Origin: Deltaproteobacteria bacterium
Lineage (GTDB): Bacteria > Desulfobacterota > Desulfuromonadia > Desulfuromonadales > JAAYDE01
NCBI GenBank assembly: GCA_016926265.1
Contig: JAFGOW010000118.1
Coordinates: 1 to 37,794 of the forward strand
Direction: 5' to 3'
DNA: 37,794 nt
Part shown: positions 1 through 7,036 of the stretch, in pieces
Layout of the letters: each line of letters starts with the position of its first letter
Position numbering within the stretch: position 1 is the stretch's first letter
The notes under the pieces: generated by a model
Told to the model about the DNA's origin: nothing
Databases searched by the model: none
The model's input: the letters and a program-made list of their open reading frames with translations, nothing else
Position numbers and translations under genes: made by a program

Positions 1-465
1 GTTCTGGCCGGCAGACATTGCCGGATGAAATCGGGACTGCTCGCCTCGATGCTGAAACCCCCTTCCGAAAGGCGGGAGGAAGAGGAGGCGTTGCGTTTCG
101 CCCTCAAGGAACTGACCTTCGTCGGTCTCCAGGGGCAGGCGACCCAGAAGGCCGGCAGCCTCTCCTACGGCAACCAGCGGCTGCTGGAGATTGCCCGGGC
201 GCTGGCCACGGAACCACGGCTGCTGATACTGGATGAGCCGGCCGGGGGGATGAATGAACAGGAGACTGAGGCACTTCTTGGGCTGATCGGCAAACTGCGG
301 GAGCGGGGATTGACGATTCTGCTCATCGAGCATGATATGAGCCTGGTGATGCGGGCCTGCGAACAGTTGGTGGTGCTCGAATACGGCTGCAAGATCGCCC
401 AGGGGCCGCCGCAGGCGGTCAAGAGCGATCCGAGGGTCATCGAGGCCTATCTCGGAGTCGATTGA
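1..465 (+). CDS. livG: Branched-chain amino-acid ABC transporter ATP-binding protein LivG, 3' part
   Basis: This is the C-terminal ~154 residues of an ABC ATPase that energises high-affinity uptake of branched-chain amino acids at the inner membrane. The reading frame is open from the first base, so the start codon and Walker A motif lie outside the window. Visible parts are the ABC signature LSYGNQR, a Walker B ending in ILDEP followed by AGGMN, and the switch histidine in LIEHDM. The AGGMN and IEHDM sequences are typical of LivG rather than LivF. The stop codon is 48 bases before livF, in the usual livHMGF order. The LivH, LivM and LivJ/K partners would lie upstream. The family call is firm, but the substrate is inferred from the family. 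Confidence 0.93.
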   Translation, partial: VLAGRHCRMKSGLLASMLKPPSERREEEEALRFALKELTFVGLQGQATQKAGSLSYGNQRLLEIARALATEPRLLILDEPAGGMNEQETEALLGLIGKLRERGLTILLIEHDMSLVMRACEQLVVLEYGCKIAQGPPQAVKSDPRVIEAYLGVD

Positions 466-513
466 CAAACTTGCAACGGTTTTATAAACACCCTGCTTAA
501 ACGACCGGTTTTC

Positions 514-1233
514 ATGATTCTCAAGATCGACAAGCTGCGCGTCAAATACGGCCAGGTGGAGGTGCTGCACGGCATCCATCTCCAGGTGGGGAAGGGTGAG
601 ATCGTGGCCATACTCGGCGCCAATGGCGCCGGGAAATCCACCACCCTGCTGGCGGTCAGCGGCTTGGTCAAACCGAGCGTCGGTTCCATTTTCCTCAATG
701 ATGTCCCGCTCCATCAGTGCAGCGCCCACCGCATCGTGGAACTGGGGGTGGCTCAGGTTCCCGAGGGACGGCGGGTGTTCGGCACTCTCACCGTGATGGA
801 GAACCTGCGGCTCGGCGCTTTCACCAACCGCGATTCCGCCAAGATTGAGCGTACCCGGGATTGGATCTACGAGCTGTTTCCGGTGCTGGCTCAGCGCCGC
901 GATCAGCTGGCCGGCACCCTTTCCGGCGGCGAACAGCAGATGCTGGCCATCGGCAGGGCGCTGATGGCCGATCCCAAGGTGCTGCTGCTCGACGAGCCGA
1001 GCCTCGGGTTGGCGCCGATTTTGGTCAAGACGATCTTCAAGACCATTCAGGAGATCAACCGGGCCGGGGTCACTATCCTGCTGGTGGAGCAGAACGCCCG
1101 GGCGGCGCTGAAACTCGCCCACCGTGGCTACGTCTTTGAGGTCGGGAAGGTGGTGCTGGAGGATTCGGCGGCGGCGCTGCTGGAAAATCCCAACGTCCAG
1201 AACGCCTACCTCGGCGGTGGGCACCCGACCTGA
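514..1233 (+). CDS. livF: Branched-chain amino-acid ABC transporter ATP-binding protein LivF
   Basis: This is the second ATPase of the Liv importer, 239 residues and full length for LivF. It has Walker A GANGAGKS at residues 35-42, a Q-loop region around AQVPEGRRVF, the signature LSGGE at 136-140, and Walker B LLLDEP with D160 and E161. The switch region is LVEQN, which separates LivF from LivG (IEHDM). The ATG at 514 gives the usual LivF N-terminus, but no good Shine-Dalgarno sequence lies before it, so translation may depend on coupling with livG. No terminator is seen directly after the stop. The tRNA-Gln promoter begins about 50 bases downstream. Confidence 0.95.
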   Translation: MILKIDKLRVKYGQVEVLHGIHLQVGKGEIVAILGANGAGKSTTLLAVSGLVKPSVGSIFLNDVPLHQCSAHRIVELGVAQVPEGRRVFGTLTVMENLRLGAFTNRDSAKIERTRDWIYELFPVLAQRRDQLAGTLSGGEQQMLAIGRALMADPKVLLLDEPSLGLAPILVKTIFKTIQEINRAGVTILLVEQNARAALKLAHRGYVFEVGKVVLEDSAAALLENPNVQNAYLGGGHPT

Positions 1234-1284
1234 TCCCCGTGCTTTCCATGAGGGACCGGAAGGGTCTGAAATGGCGGTTCGGTG

Positions 1285-1313
1285 TTGACATCGGAGGGGA
1301 TTCTTGCTAAATT
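1285..1313 (+). promoter_or_regulatory. Sigma-70-type promoter of the tRNA-Gln gene
   Basis: A perfect -35 box TTGACA (1285-1290) is followed by 17 bases and a -10-like TAAATT (1308-1313). The expected transcription start is near 1320, a few bases before the mature tRNA end at 1328. Position and spacing support a dedicated tRNA promoter. The -10 box matches 4 of 6 consensus bases. Confidence 0.7.
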
Positions 1314-1327
1314 TTCCCCCGTTTCAA

Positions 1328-1401
1328 TGGGGGATCGTCTAGCGGCAGGACTACGGACTCTGACTCCGTCTACCAAGGTTCGAATCCTTGTCCCCCAGCC
1401 A
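1328..1401 (+). tRNA. tRNA-Gln (anticodon CUG)
   Basis: The sequence folds as a cloverleaf with the acceptor stem TGGGGGA/TCCCCCA and an encoded 3' CCA. The anticodon stem is ACGGA/TCCGT (1353-1357 with 1365-1369), with loop CTCTGAC and anticodon CTG at 1360-1362. The T-arm contains GGTTCGAATCC. The anticodon reads CAG glutamine codons. The first base pair (T-A) is the weak pair typical of bacterial tRNA-Gln. The gene stands alone between its own promoter and a strong terminator. Confidence 0.97.
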
Positions 1402-1411
1402 AAGAAAAACG

Positions 1412-1444
1412 GGCACCCGGGAGCTTGCTCCGGGTGCCTTTTTT
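1412..1444 (+). terminator. Intrinsic terminator after tRNA-Gln
   Basis: A nine-pair stem GGCACCCGG (1412-1420) with CCGGGTGCC (1430-1438) has a short inner helix, and a run of six T follows. It lies 10 bases after the CCA end of tRNA-Gln. Confidence 0.9.
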
Positions 1445-1622
1445 CGTGGCCGGCGGTGGCCGCACTGGAAAAGGGGGATAAAATTTCCCAGCAATTTGAA
1501 AAAATGTTTTATAAATTGTAAAATCCCGAGAGAAACCGCCACGGGAAAGGGGTCGTTGGGGAACTCCGGGATGAAAAGGTCACTGCTAGCTTGCGACTAT
1601 TTGAGATGAAAAGGTCCAATCC

Positions 1623-1850
1623 ATGGTCAAGGTTCATGTTCTAAGGGGAAACAACGCTCCCGCCACCCCATACCAGTTTCCCGAGGGTTACACCGTCGGG
1701 GAATTTTTCTGCAAGGACTTTGTTGCGTTTCCCATTTCACCCGTAAGGATTCTAGTCAACGGTCGCGCCCCCTCCCTCCAGGATTGTCTCAACGATGGGG
1801 ATGAAATCTGTTATCTCGTCGAGCCTGAAAAAACACCTTCCAACCACTGA
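1623..1850 (+). CDS. Small beta-grasp-like protein of unknown function
   Basis: The gene encodes 75 residues, MVKVHVLRGNNAP to EKTPSNH. The pattern TVGEFF, then VRILVNGRAP, then LNDGDEI is the strand-turn layout of ThiS/MoaD-type beta-grasp (ubiquitin-like) proteins. The C-terminal Gly-Gly needed for thiocarboxylation or conjugation is absent, because the chain ends SNH. No thiamine, molybdopterin or E1-like gene is adjacent. A weak AAAAGG precedes the ATG. It could be a binding or structural ubiquitin fold rather than a sulfur carrier. The fold is inferred from a few motif positions only, and the function is unknown. Confidence 0.6.
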   Translation: MVKVHVLRGNNAPATPYQFPEGYTVGEFFCKDFVAFPISPVRILVNGRAPSLQDCLNDGDEICYLVEPEKTPSNH

Positions 1851-2353
1851 CAGCCAGTCTTTTAGACCATCCTTTTTTCACCTTTTAAGGGTGGTAGTCC
1901 TTCAGAAACATCCTGCCTGTTTGGAATTATCCCGGATGTCTCCAGCGCACCGCGATAACACCTGAACCTGCCACGGCGATTTCTTTTCATTTTCTCTTTA
2001 TAACAGCTTAATTTTTTTAGTGACATGAATAATGATTTGGTACATTTTAAGATCCAAGCCTTCATCGTTCCCCCAACCCCTTGGAAGGGGGAGTTTCTTT
2101 TCTACGGCCGGGATTGGCAAGCCGCCGATAATTTTGTATCCATTTCTTAGGGCGCGTGGCTGGATCTTTTAAATATTCGAAATTTTATTGGGTCAGCTCT
2201 GCCCTATCCGGATGCCCTTCGCACCGGGGTCGATGGCGGCTTCCCAAGGATTGAGGAGAGACAAAAGACTGTTTGCACGGTTTTTGCTTTATGAATGAGG
2301 TTGTTTTTTTAATCGGGGAATTTTTTCCCAAATCCAATGACAGGAGGCTTTTT
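1851..2353. other. Intergenic region with no recognised gene
   Basis: This is about 500 bases between the beta-grasp protein and the outer-membrane protein, more AT-rich than its surroundings. It holds a small perfect hairpin CCCCTTGGAAGGGG (2077-2090) followed by a T-rich stretch, which may be a weak terminator. An upstream in-frame ATG at 2273 would extend the next gene, but it has no signal-peptide character. No convincing ORF, tRNA or known riboswitch is seen. Confidence 0.5.
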
Positions 2354-3007
2354 ATGAAGCGCGGATTCTTTTGTTGGGTGGTTGTTTTCTGTTGTGTTTT
2401 TTTGTCGGATTCCGCTGCACGGGCCGCGAACGGCGCTTTTTATTTCGGTCTGCACGGCGGCGGGGTGATATTGAGGGATCTCGAGGAAAACCTGACCAGC
2501 GAAATCGAGATGAAGGAGGGATACGGTCTCGGTGCGGTGGCCGGTTATACGCTGAAAAATTTCGACCGGGCCAACCTCCGTTTTGAAGGCGAAGTGACCT
2601 TTCGGAAGAACGACACCGATCGGGCTCGGGATTGGCCGACGGCCGGTGCTGATTCCAAAATTGACGGGGATGTCTCCTCCCTGGCGGTGATGTTCAACGT
2701 CGCCGTGGATTTCATTAACCAGACCCCCTTCACTCCTTACATCATGGGAGGGCTTGGCGGCGCCAGGGTGTCTTTCAATGATTTTGAGATCGATGGTTTG
2801 GGGCTCATTTTAGATGACCATGACACGGTTTTGGCCTACCAACTGGGCGCGGGCTGCGCTTTCACTCTGACCAACCACCTCTTTCTCGACCTGGGATACC
2901 GGTTTTTTGCCACCCGGGACGCGGATGTCACGGCTGCGGACGGCACCTCAGGGGGTATCAATTACCGCAGCCACAATGTCATGTTGGGGCTGCGTTTTTC
3001 TTTCTAA
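2354..3007 (+). CDS. Outer-membrane beta-barrel protein (OmpA/OmpW-like porin fold)
   Basis: The gene encodes 217 residues from the ATG at 2354, which follows AGGAGG at 2341-2346. This start gives a clear signal peptide (KRGFF, a hydrophobic core, then ARA|ANG). A longer frame from 2273 would bury the signal peptide. The mature chain alternates polar and hydrophobic residues and has glycine-rich turns such as MGGLGGARVSF. It contains LFLDLGYRFF and ends in RFSF, the terminal phenylalanine used for BAM-dependent insertion. It resembles 8-stranded barrels of the 'outer membrane protein beta-barrel domain' type. The gene is monocistronic and has its own terminator. The ligand or role is unknown. 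Confidence 0.85.
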   Translation: MKRGFFCWVVVFCCVFLSDSAARAANGAFYFGLHGGGVILRDLEENLTSEIEMKEGYGLGAVAGYTLKNFDRANLRFEGEVTFRKNDTDRARDWPTAGADSKIDGDVSSLAVMFNVAVDFINQTPFTPYIMGGLGGARVSFNDFEIDGLGLILDDHDTVLAYQLGAGCAFTLTNHLFLDLGYRFFATRDADVTAADGTSGGINYRSHNVMLGLRFSF

Positions 3008-3029
3008 GCCTGGCGCTTGGCCGTTTTTG

Positions 3030-3057
3030 GGCTGGGTCGAAAGACTCAGCCTTTTTT
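3030..3057 (+). terminator. Intrinsic terminator after the outer-membrane protein gene
   Basis: A nine-pair stem (3030-3038 with 3043-3051, one G-T pair) is closed by a GAAA tetraloop and followed by six T. Confidence 0.92.
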
Positions 3058-3202
3058 CTTGCAGAACTGCGCGCCTCGAAACAGGTCTGCCAGGCGGTTC
3101 CCCAGGTTTTTGAAAATTCGGTTGGAATTTCGCCTTGTCCGGCGGCGGATTATTCAATAAAATGATCCTTCTAAATATTGGAATATCTTTAAAGATGTCG
3201 GA

Positions 3203-4039
3203 ATGAAGGCCATTATCAAAGTTTTATTTGTATTCGTGGTCCTGGTTTGTGCCGGCTGCGGGGTGGGGAGCCTGTCGCGCAACCTGTCCCTGGCCATTCT
3301 GAACCAGGAGGATCCCGAAATCGTCCGTCTCGGGGCGCCTGCCTACCTGTTGCTGGTGGACGGTTTCATTGAAGGGGACCCCGATGACGAGGACCTGCTC
3401 TGCATGGGAGCGGCCCTTTACAGCATCTATACCACGGTTTTTGTCGATGATCCCGAGCGGGCTTCGAAGCTGGCCGCGCGGGCCGAGCACTACGGGGAGC
3501 GGGCCTTGTGTGAATGGAACAGTTCGGGCTGCGGTTTGAAACGCCGTTCCTATGAGGGTTTCGCCGCCGGCCTCAAGGAACTGGACGACGACGATGTGCC
3601 GGCCCTGTATGCCTTCGCCGTCAGTTGGCTGCTGGCGATCAAGGTCAACAGCTCCGATTGGAAGGCGCTGGCCGACCTTCCCAAGGTGGAACTGGCGTTG
3701 CGGCGTCTTATCGAACTGGATGAGACTTACGAGCGCGGCAGCGCCCACCTCTACATGGGGATGCTGCAGACGGTGCGGCCGCCGGCTTTGGGAGGCCAGC
3801 CGGAGGAGGGGCGACGCCATTTCGAACGGGCGCTTGAACTCTCCGGAGGGAAAGACCTCGCCGTCAAGGTGGAGTACGCCCGCAACTATGCCCGCCTTCT
3901 GTACGACCGCGAGTTGCATGACCGGCTCTTGAATGAGGTGCTGGACGCCGATCCCAGGGCGCCTGGACTGACTCTTTTCAATGTGCTGGCCCAGGACCAG
4001 GCCCGGAAGCTGCTGGAGAGCGGCAAGGATTATTTTTGA
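3203..4039 (+). CDS. TRAP transporter TatT component (TRAP-T) lipoprotein
   Basis: The gene encodes 278 residues. The N-terminus is a lipoprotein signal (hydrophobic stretch, then CAG|C with C19 as the lipid-anchored residue). The rest is alpha-helical with TPR-like repeats, including LYMGMLQTVRPPALGG and EEGRRHFERALELSGGKDLAVKVEYARNYA split over adjacent helices. It matches the TatT family first described as Treponema pallidum Tp0956, a periplasmic partner thought to work with the TRAP substrate-binding protein. It is the first gene of a four-gene TRAP operon, and its stop is 44 bases before the start of the DctP gene. The family call is strong. The role in substrate handling is from the family and is not visible here. 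Confidence 0.88.
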   Translation: MKAIIKVLFVFVVLVCAGCGVGSLSRNLSLAILNQEDPEIVRLGAPAYLLLVDGFIEGDPDDEDLLCMGAALYSIYTTVFVDDPERASKLAARAEHYGERALCEWNSSGCGLKRRSYEGFAAGLKELDDDDVPALYAFAVSWLLAIKVNSSDWKALADLPKVELALRRLIELDETYERGSAHLYMGMLQTVRPPALGGQPEEGRRHFERALELSGGKDLAVKVEYARNYARLLYDRELHDRLLNEVLDADPRAPGLTLFNVLAQDQARKLLESGKDYF

Positions 4040-4083
4040 CCGGGGGCGGAAAACCCGCTTTTTTACGATTCAGGGAGGTTGGA

Positions 4084-5088
4084 TTGAAGGGGAAAATAAT
4101 ACGGCTTTTGGCGGTTGCCGCCCTGGTTTCAATGGCTTCTGCAGGCGTGGGGCGGGCCGAGATCATCAAGCTGGCCACCATTGCCCCCGAAGGTTCCCTG
4201 TGGATGCAGGGGATGCGCAAAGGGGCCGACGAGATTAAACAGCGGACCGCAGGGCGGGTTCAGATCAAGCTCTTCGGCGGCGGCGTAATGGGAAGCGAAA
4301 ACAGCATGCTGCGCAAGATCCGTGTCGGGCAGCTCCACGGCGGCGCCTTCACCGCCGGCGGGTTGTCGGGGGTCTGTTCCGATTTGCGGATTTACGGCCT
4401 GCCGATGGTGTTTCGTTCCTTCGAGGAGGTCGATCAGGTCCGTTCCCGCATGGACAAGGCGCTACTGGCCGCATTGGAAACTGCCGGTTTTGTCAGCTTC
4501 GGTTTCGGGGAAGGGGGCTTTGCGCTGCTGATGTCCCATGAACCGGTCCGGACCCTTGAGGACATGAAAGGGAAAAAGGTCTGGATTCCCGCCGACGACC
4601 GCATCAGCGAAGTGGCGATGAAACATCTTGGTCTGTCGCCCGTGGTGCTCCCCATCACCGACGTTTTGACGGGGCTTCAGACCGGATTGCTCGATATCGT
4701 TGAAACCTCGCCCATCGGGGCCATCGCCTTCCAGTGGCACGTCAAGACCCGTTATATTACCGACGCGCCGCTGGCCTATCTGTTTGCTACCCTGGTGATC
4801 GACAAGAAAGTCTTCGATCGCCTCGCTGCCGCTGACCGGGATATCGTGCGGGAAGTGATGACCCGAATTTATGCCGGCTTCGACCGTCAGAACCGCGCCG
4901 ACAACCAGGCCGCTTTCGAGGCTCTGATCGCCCAGGGGCTCCAGGTGGTTCAGCCGCCCGCTTCCGAACTCTCCCGTTGGCGCGAGAAATCGGCCCTGGT
5001 GAACCGCAGCCTGGAAGAGGAAGGCGCTTTCAACGCGGCCCTCTACCGCCAGATGCAGGGGCATCTGGCGGAATTCCGCAAACGGTGA
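4084..5088 (+). CDS. dctP: TRAP transporter substrate-binding protein, DctP family
   Basis: This is the periplasmic solute receptor of the TRAP importer, 334 residues from a TTG start at 4084. GGGAGG at 4073-4078 sits five bases before that TTG, and the choice gives a clean signal peptide ending GVGRA|EII. An earlier TTG at 4036 would bury the signal. The mature protein shows DctP hallmarks: IKLATIAPEGS at the first strand, FGGGVMGSE, KGKKVWIP, and GLLDIVETSP. TRAP receptors usually bind carboxylates through a conserved arginine, but the exact substrate cannot be read from sequence. It is co-transcribed with tatT upstream and dctQ and dctM downstream. Confidence 0.93.
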   Translation: MKGKIIRLLAVAALVSMASAGVGRAEIIKLATIAPEGSLWMQGMRKGADEIKQRTAGRVQIKLFGGGVMGSENSMLRKIRVGQLHGGAFTAGGLSGVCSDLRIYGLPMVFRSFEEVDQVRSRMDKALLAALETAGFVSFGFGEGGFALLMSHEPVRTLEDMKGKKVWIPADDRISEVAMKHLGLSPVVLPITDVLTGLQTGLLDIVETSPIGAIAFQWHVKTRYITDAPLAYLFATLVIDKKVFDRLAAADRDIVREVMTRIYAGFDRQNRADNQAAFEALIAQGLQVVQPPASELSRWREKSALVNRSLEEEGAFNAALYRQMQGHLAEFRKR

Positions 5089-5140
5089 CAGCATCAGACA
5101 CTTTTCCATCGGATAATTGGAAAAAAAAAACAGACTTGCC

Positions 5141-5644
5141 ATGGAATTGCTGTCGCGACTGCGCCGCATCGGGACCCTGATCGAAGATGGGCTGCTGATT
5201 CTGTTTCTGGCCACCATGATCCTTTTGGCCTGCGGCCAGATTCTGCTGCGCAATCTGTTCAGCATCGGGCTGGTGTGGGCCGACGGCCTGCTCCAGATCT
5301 CGGTTTTGTGGCTTGGGCTGCTGGGGGCCATGGCGGCCAGCCGCGACGACAACCACATCAACATCGATGTCCTGACCCGATTTTTCCCGCCCCGCTGGCA
5401 AATACCTTTCCGCCTGGTGAGCCATCTCTTCACCGCCTTGGTCTGCGGCGTGATCGCCTGGCAGTCCTATCTGTTTGTGAAAAGTGAATTCATTTTCGGA
5501 ACCGCCGGAGTGGGGAACTGGCCGGTCTGGGTTTTCCAATCGATTCTTCCCCTGGGTTTCGGGCTGATCTCCTATCGCTATGTCCTCAATTTCTTCGTAC
5601 TGCTGGGCCGGTTCCGCAGCGCAGGGGAGGGGGGGGAAACCTGA
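5141..5644 (+). CDS. dctQ: TRAP transporter small permease subunit, DctQ family
   Basis: This is the small membrane subunit of the TRAP transporter, about 168 residues with four hydrophobic segments. The DctQ pattern is present: LLACGQILLRNLF, WADGLLQISVLWLGLLGAMAAS and DDNHINIDVL. The start is uncertain. ATG at 5141 and an in-frame TTG at 5117 both lack a clear Shine-Dalgarno sequence, and a ten-A run (5121-5130) lies between them. Its TGA shares one base with the ATG of dctM (TGATG), so the two membrane subunits are probably made by coupled translation. Confidence 0.9.
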   Translation: MELLSRLRRIGTLIEDGLLILFLATMILLACGQILLRNLFSIGLVWADGLLQISVLWLGLLGAMAASRDDNHINIDVLTRFFPPRWQIPFRLVSHLFTALVCGVIAWQSYLFVKSEFIFGTAGVGNWPVWVFQSILPLGFGLISYRYVLNFFVLLGRFRSAGEGGET

Positions 5645-6918
5645 TGTTGGCCGCCCTGCTGCTCCTGTTGCTGGCCTTGGTGGGCACACCGCTGTTTGTC
5701 ATTATCGCCGCGGCTGCGCTGTGGGGCTTTCATTCCAGCGGCGTCGATCTCAGTGTCGTTGCCATCGAAATCTACCGGATCGCGGAAACCCCGGTGCTGC
5801 TGGCCATCCCCCTCTTTACCTTCGCCGGCTATCTGCTGAGCGAAAGTCAGGCGCCGCAGCGGCTGATGCGGTTGACGCAATCCCTGATCGGGTGGCTGCC
5901 GGGGGGGCTGGCTATCGTTTCCCTGGGGGTGTGCGCCGTTTTCACCGCCTTCACCGGCGCTTCCGGCGTGACCATCATTGCCTTGGGTGCCCTGCTCTAT
6001 CCCGCCATGGAGGAAGCCGGTTATCCTCAAAAATTCAATCTCGGCCTGGTGACCACCTCCGGGAGCCTCGGTTTGCTGTTCGCTCCGTCGCTGCCGCTGA
6101 TCCTTTACGGGATCGTGGCGCAGCAGATGAACCTGGGGCAGCCGGTCGCCATCGAGGACCTCTTTCTGGCCGGGATTTTTCCGGGGCTGCTGATGCTGGT
6201 GATGCTGTCGGCCTGGAGTATCTGGACCAACCGCGGTCATCGCATCCCGCTCCGGGAATTCCGGTGGCGGGAGGTCGGGAACTCGGTGCGGGCCGCGGCG
6301 TGGGAATTGCCGTTGCCGGTTTTTGTCCTGGGGGGCATCTACGGCGGGTTTTTTGCGGTATCCGAGGCGGCGGCGATGACCGCTCTCTATGTGCTTATCG
6401 TCGAGGTCCTGATTCTGCGGGAGATTCCCCTGCGGCGCCTGCCCGCCGTGATGCGCAAATCGATGGTCCTGGTCGGCGGCATTCTGGTCATCCTGGCGGT
6501 TTCCCTCGCCTCCGCCAACTACATGATCGACGCAGGGATTCCGAACCGGCTGTTCGAAATCATCAACGCCCACGTCAGCAGCCGTCTTGCCTTCCTGGTG
6601 CTGCTCAACATCTTTCTGCTGGCGCTGGGGGCGTTGCTCGACATCTTCTCGGCCCTGGTGCTGGTCGTCCCCCTGATCTTGCCCGTGGCGGTGGGGTACG
6701 GCATTCACCCCGTCCACCTCGGGATTATCTTTCTGGCCAACATGCAGATCGGCTATCTGACCCCACCGGTGGGACTCAACCTTTTTATCTCTGGCTACCG
6801 TTTTAACAAACCGATCAGCGAGGTCTACTGGTCCACCCTCCCATTTTTTGTGATTCTGCTCTGCTCGGTGTTGGTGATCACCTACTGGCCGGCGCTCTCC
6901 CTGGTCCTTCTCGGGTGA
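5644..6918 (+). CDS. dctM: TRAP transporter large permease subunit, DctM family
   Basis: This is the ion-coupled transport subunit of the TRAP system, 424 residues and about 11-12 membrane segments, full length for DctM. Typical blocks are FTAFTGASGVTIIALGALLYPAM, GSLGLLFAPSLPLILYG, and near the end FLANMQIGYLTPPVGLNLF. It works with DctQ in the inner membrane, is fed by the DctP receptor, and is usually driven by a sodium gradient. The start overlaps the dctQ stop by one base. It ends the operon, and no T-rich terminator follows directly. Confidence 0.95.
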   Translation: MLAALLLLLLALVGTPLFVIIAAAALWGFHSSGVDLSVVAIEIYRIAETPVLLAIPLFTFAGYLLSESQAPQRLMRLTQSLIGWLPGGLAIVSLGVCAVFTAFTGASGVTIIALGALLYPAMEEAGYPQKFNLGLVTTSGSLGLLFAPSLPLILYGIVAQQMNLGQPVAIEDLFLAGIFPGLLMLVMLSAWSIWTNRGHRIPLREFRWREVGNSVRAAAWELPLPVFVLGGIYGGFFAVSEAAAMTALYVLIVEVLILREIPLRRLPAVMRKSMVLVGGILVILAVSLASANYMIDAGIPNRLFEIINAHVSSRLAFLVLLNIFLLALGALLDIFSALVLVVPLILPVAVGYGIHPVHLGIIFLANMQIGYLTPPVGLNLFISGYRFNKPISEVYWSTLPFFVILLCSVLVITYWPALSLVLLG

Positions 6919-6995
6919 CACCCACGCCGCTGTTCCCTGGTAAAATTGAATTCTGGTTTCGGCGGGATCTTCCCGACGGATCCGATCAAAGTCAT

Positions 6996-7020
6996 TTTCA
7001 TCCGGAACCTCCGGATGAAA
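6996..7020. promoter_or_regulatory. Perfect 11-bp inverted repeat before the deacetylase-family gene
   Basis: TTTCATCCGGA (6996-7006) and TCCGGATGAAA (7010-7020) are exact reverse complements separated by ACC. The repeat lies 16 bases before the ATG at 7037. There is no T-run, so it is not a normal intrinsic terminator. It could be a protein-binding operator or an RNA hairpin close to the ribosome-binding site. A smaller repeat CGGGA/TCCCG lies just upstream. Confidence 0.5.
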
Positions 7021-7036
7021 TCAAGGTTCGGTTGTT

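Noticed and set aside
1862-2065. 67-codon minus-strand frame in the intergenic region
   Set aside because: No ribosome-binding site, no family pattern and AT-rich non-coding character.
4036-4083. Upstream TTG start for DctP
   Set aside because: It would put 16 polar residues before the signal peptide. The TTG at 4084 has GGGAGG at good distance.
5578-6921. 447-codon minus-strand frame opposite dctM
   Set aside because: Composition is dominated by Gln, His, Asp and Gly, as expected from the complement of a GC-rich membrane-protein gene; dctM on the other strand is clear.
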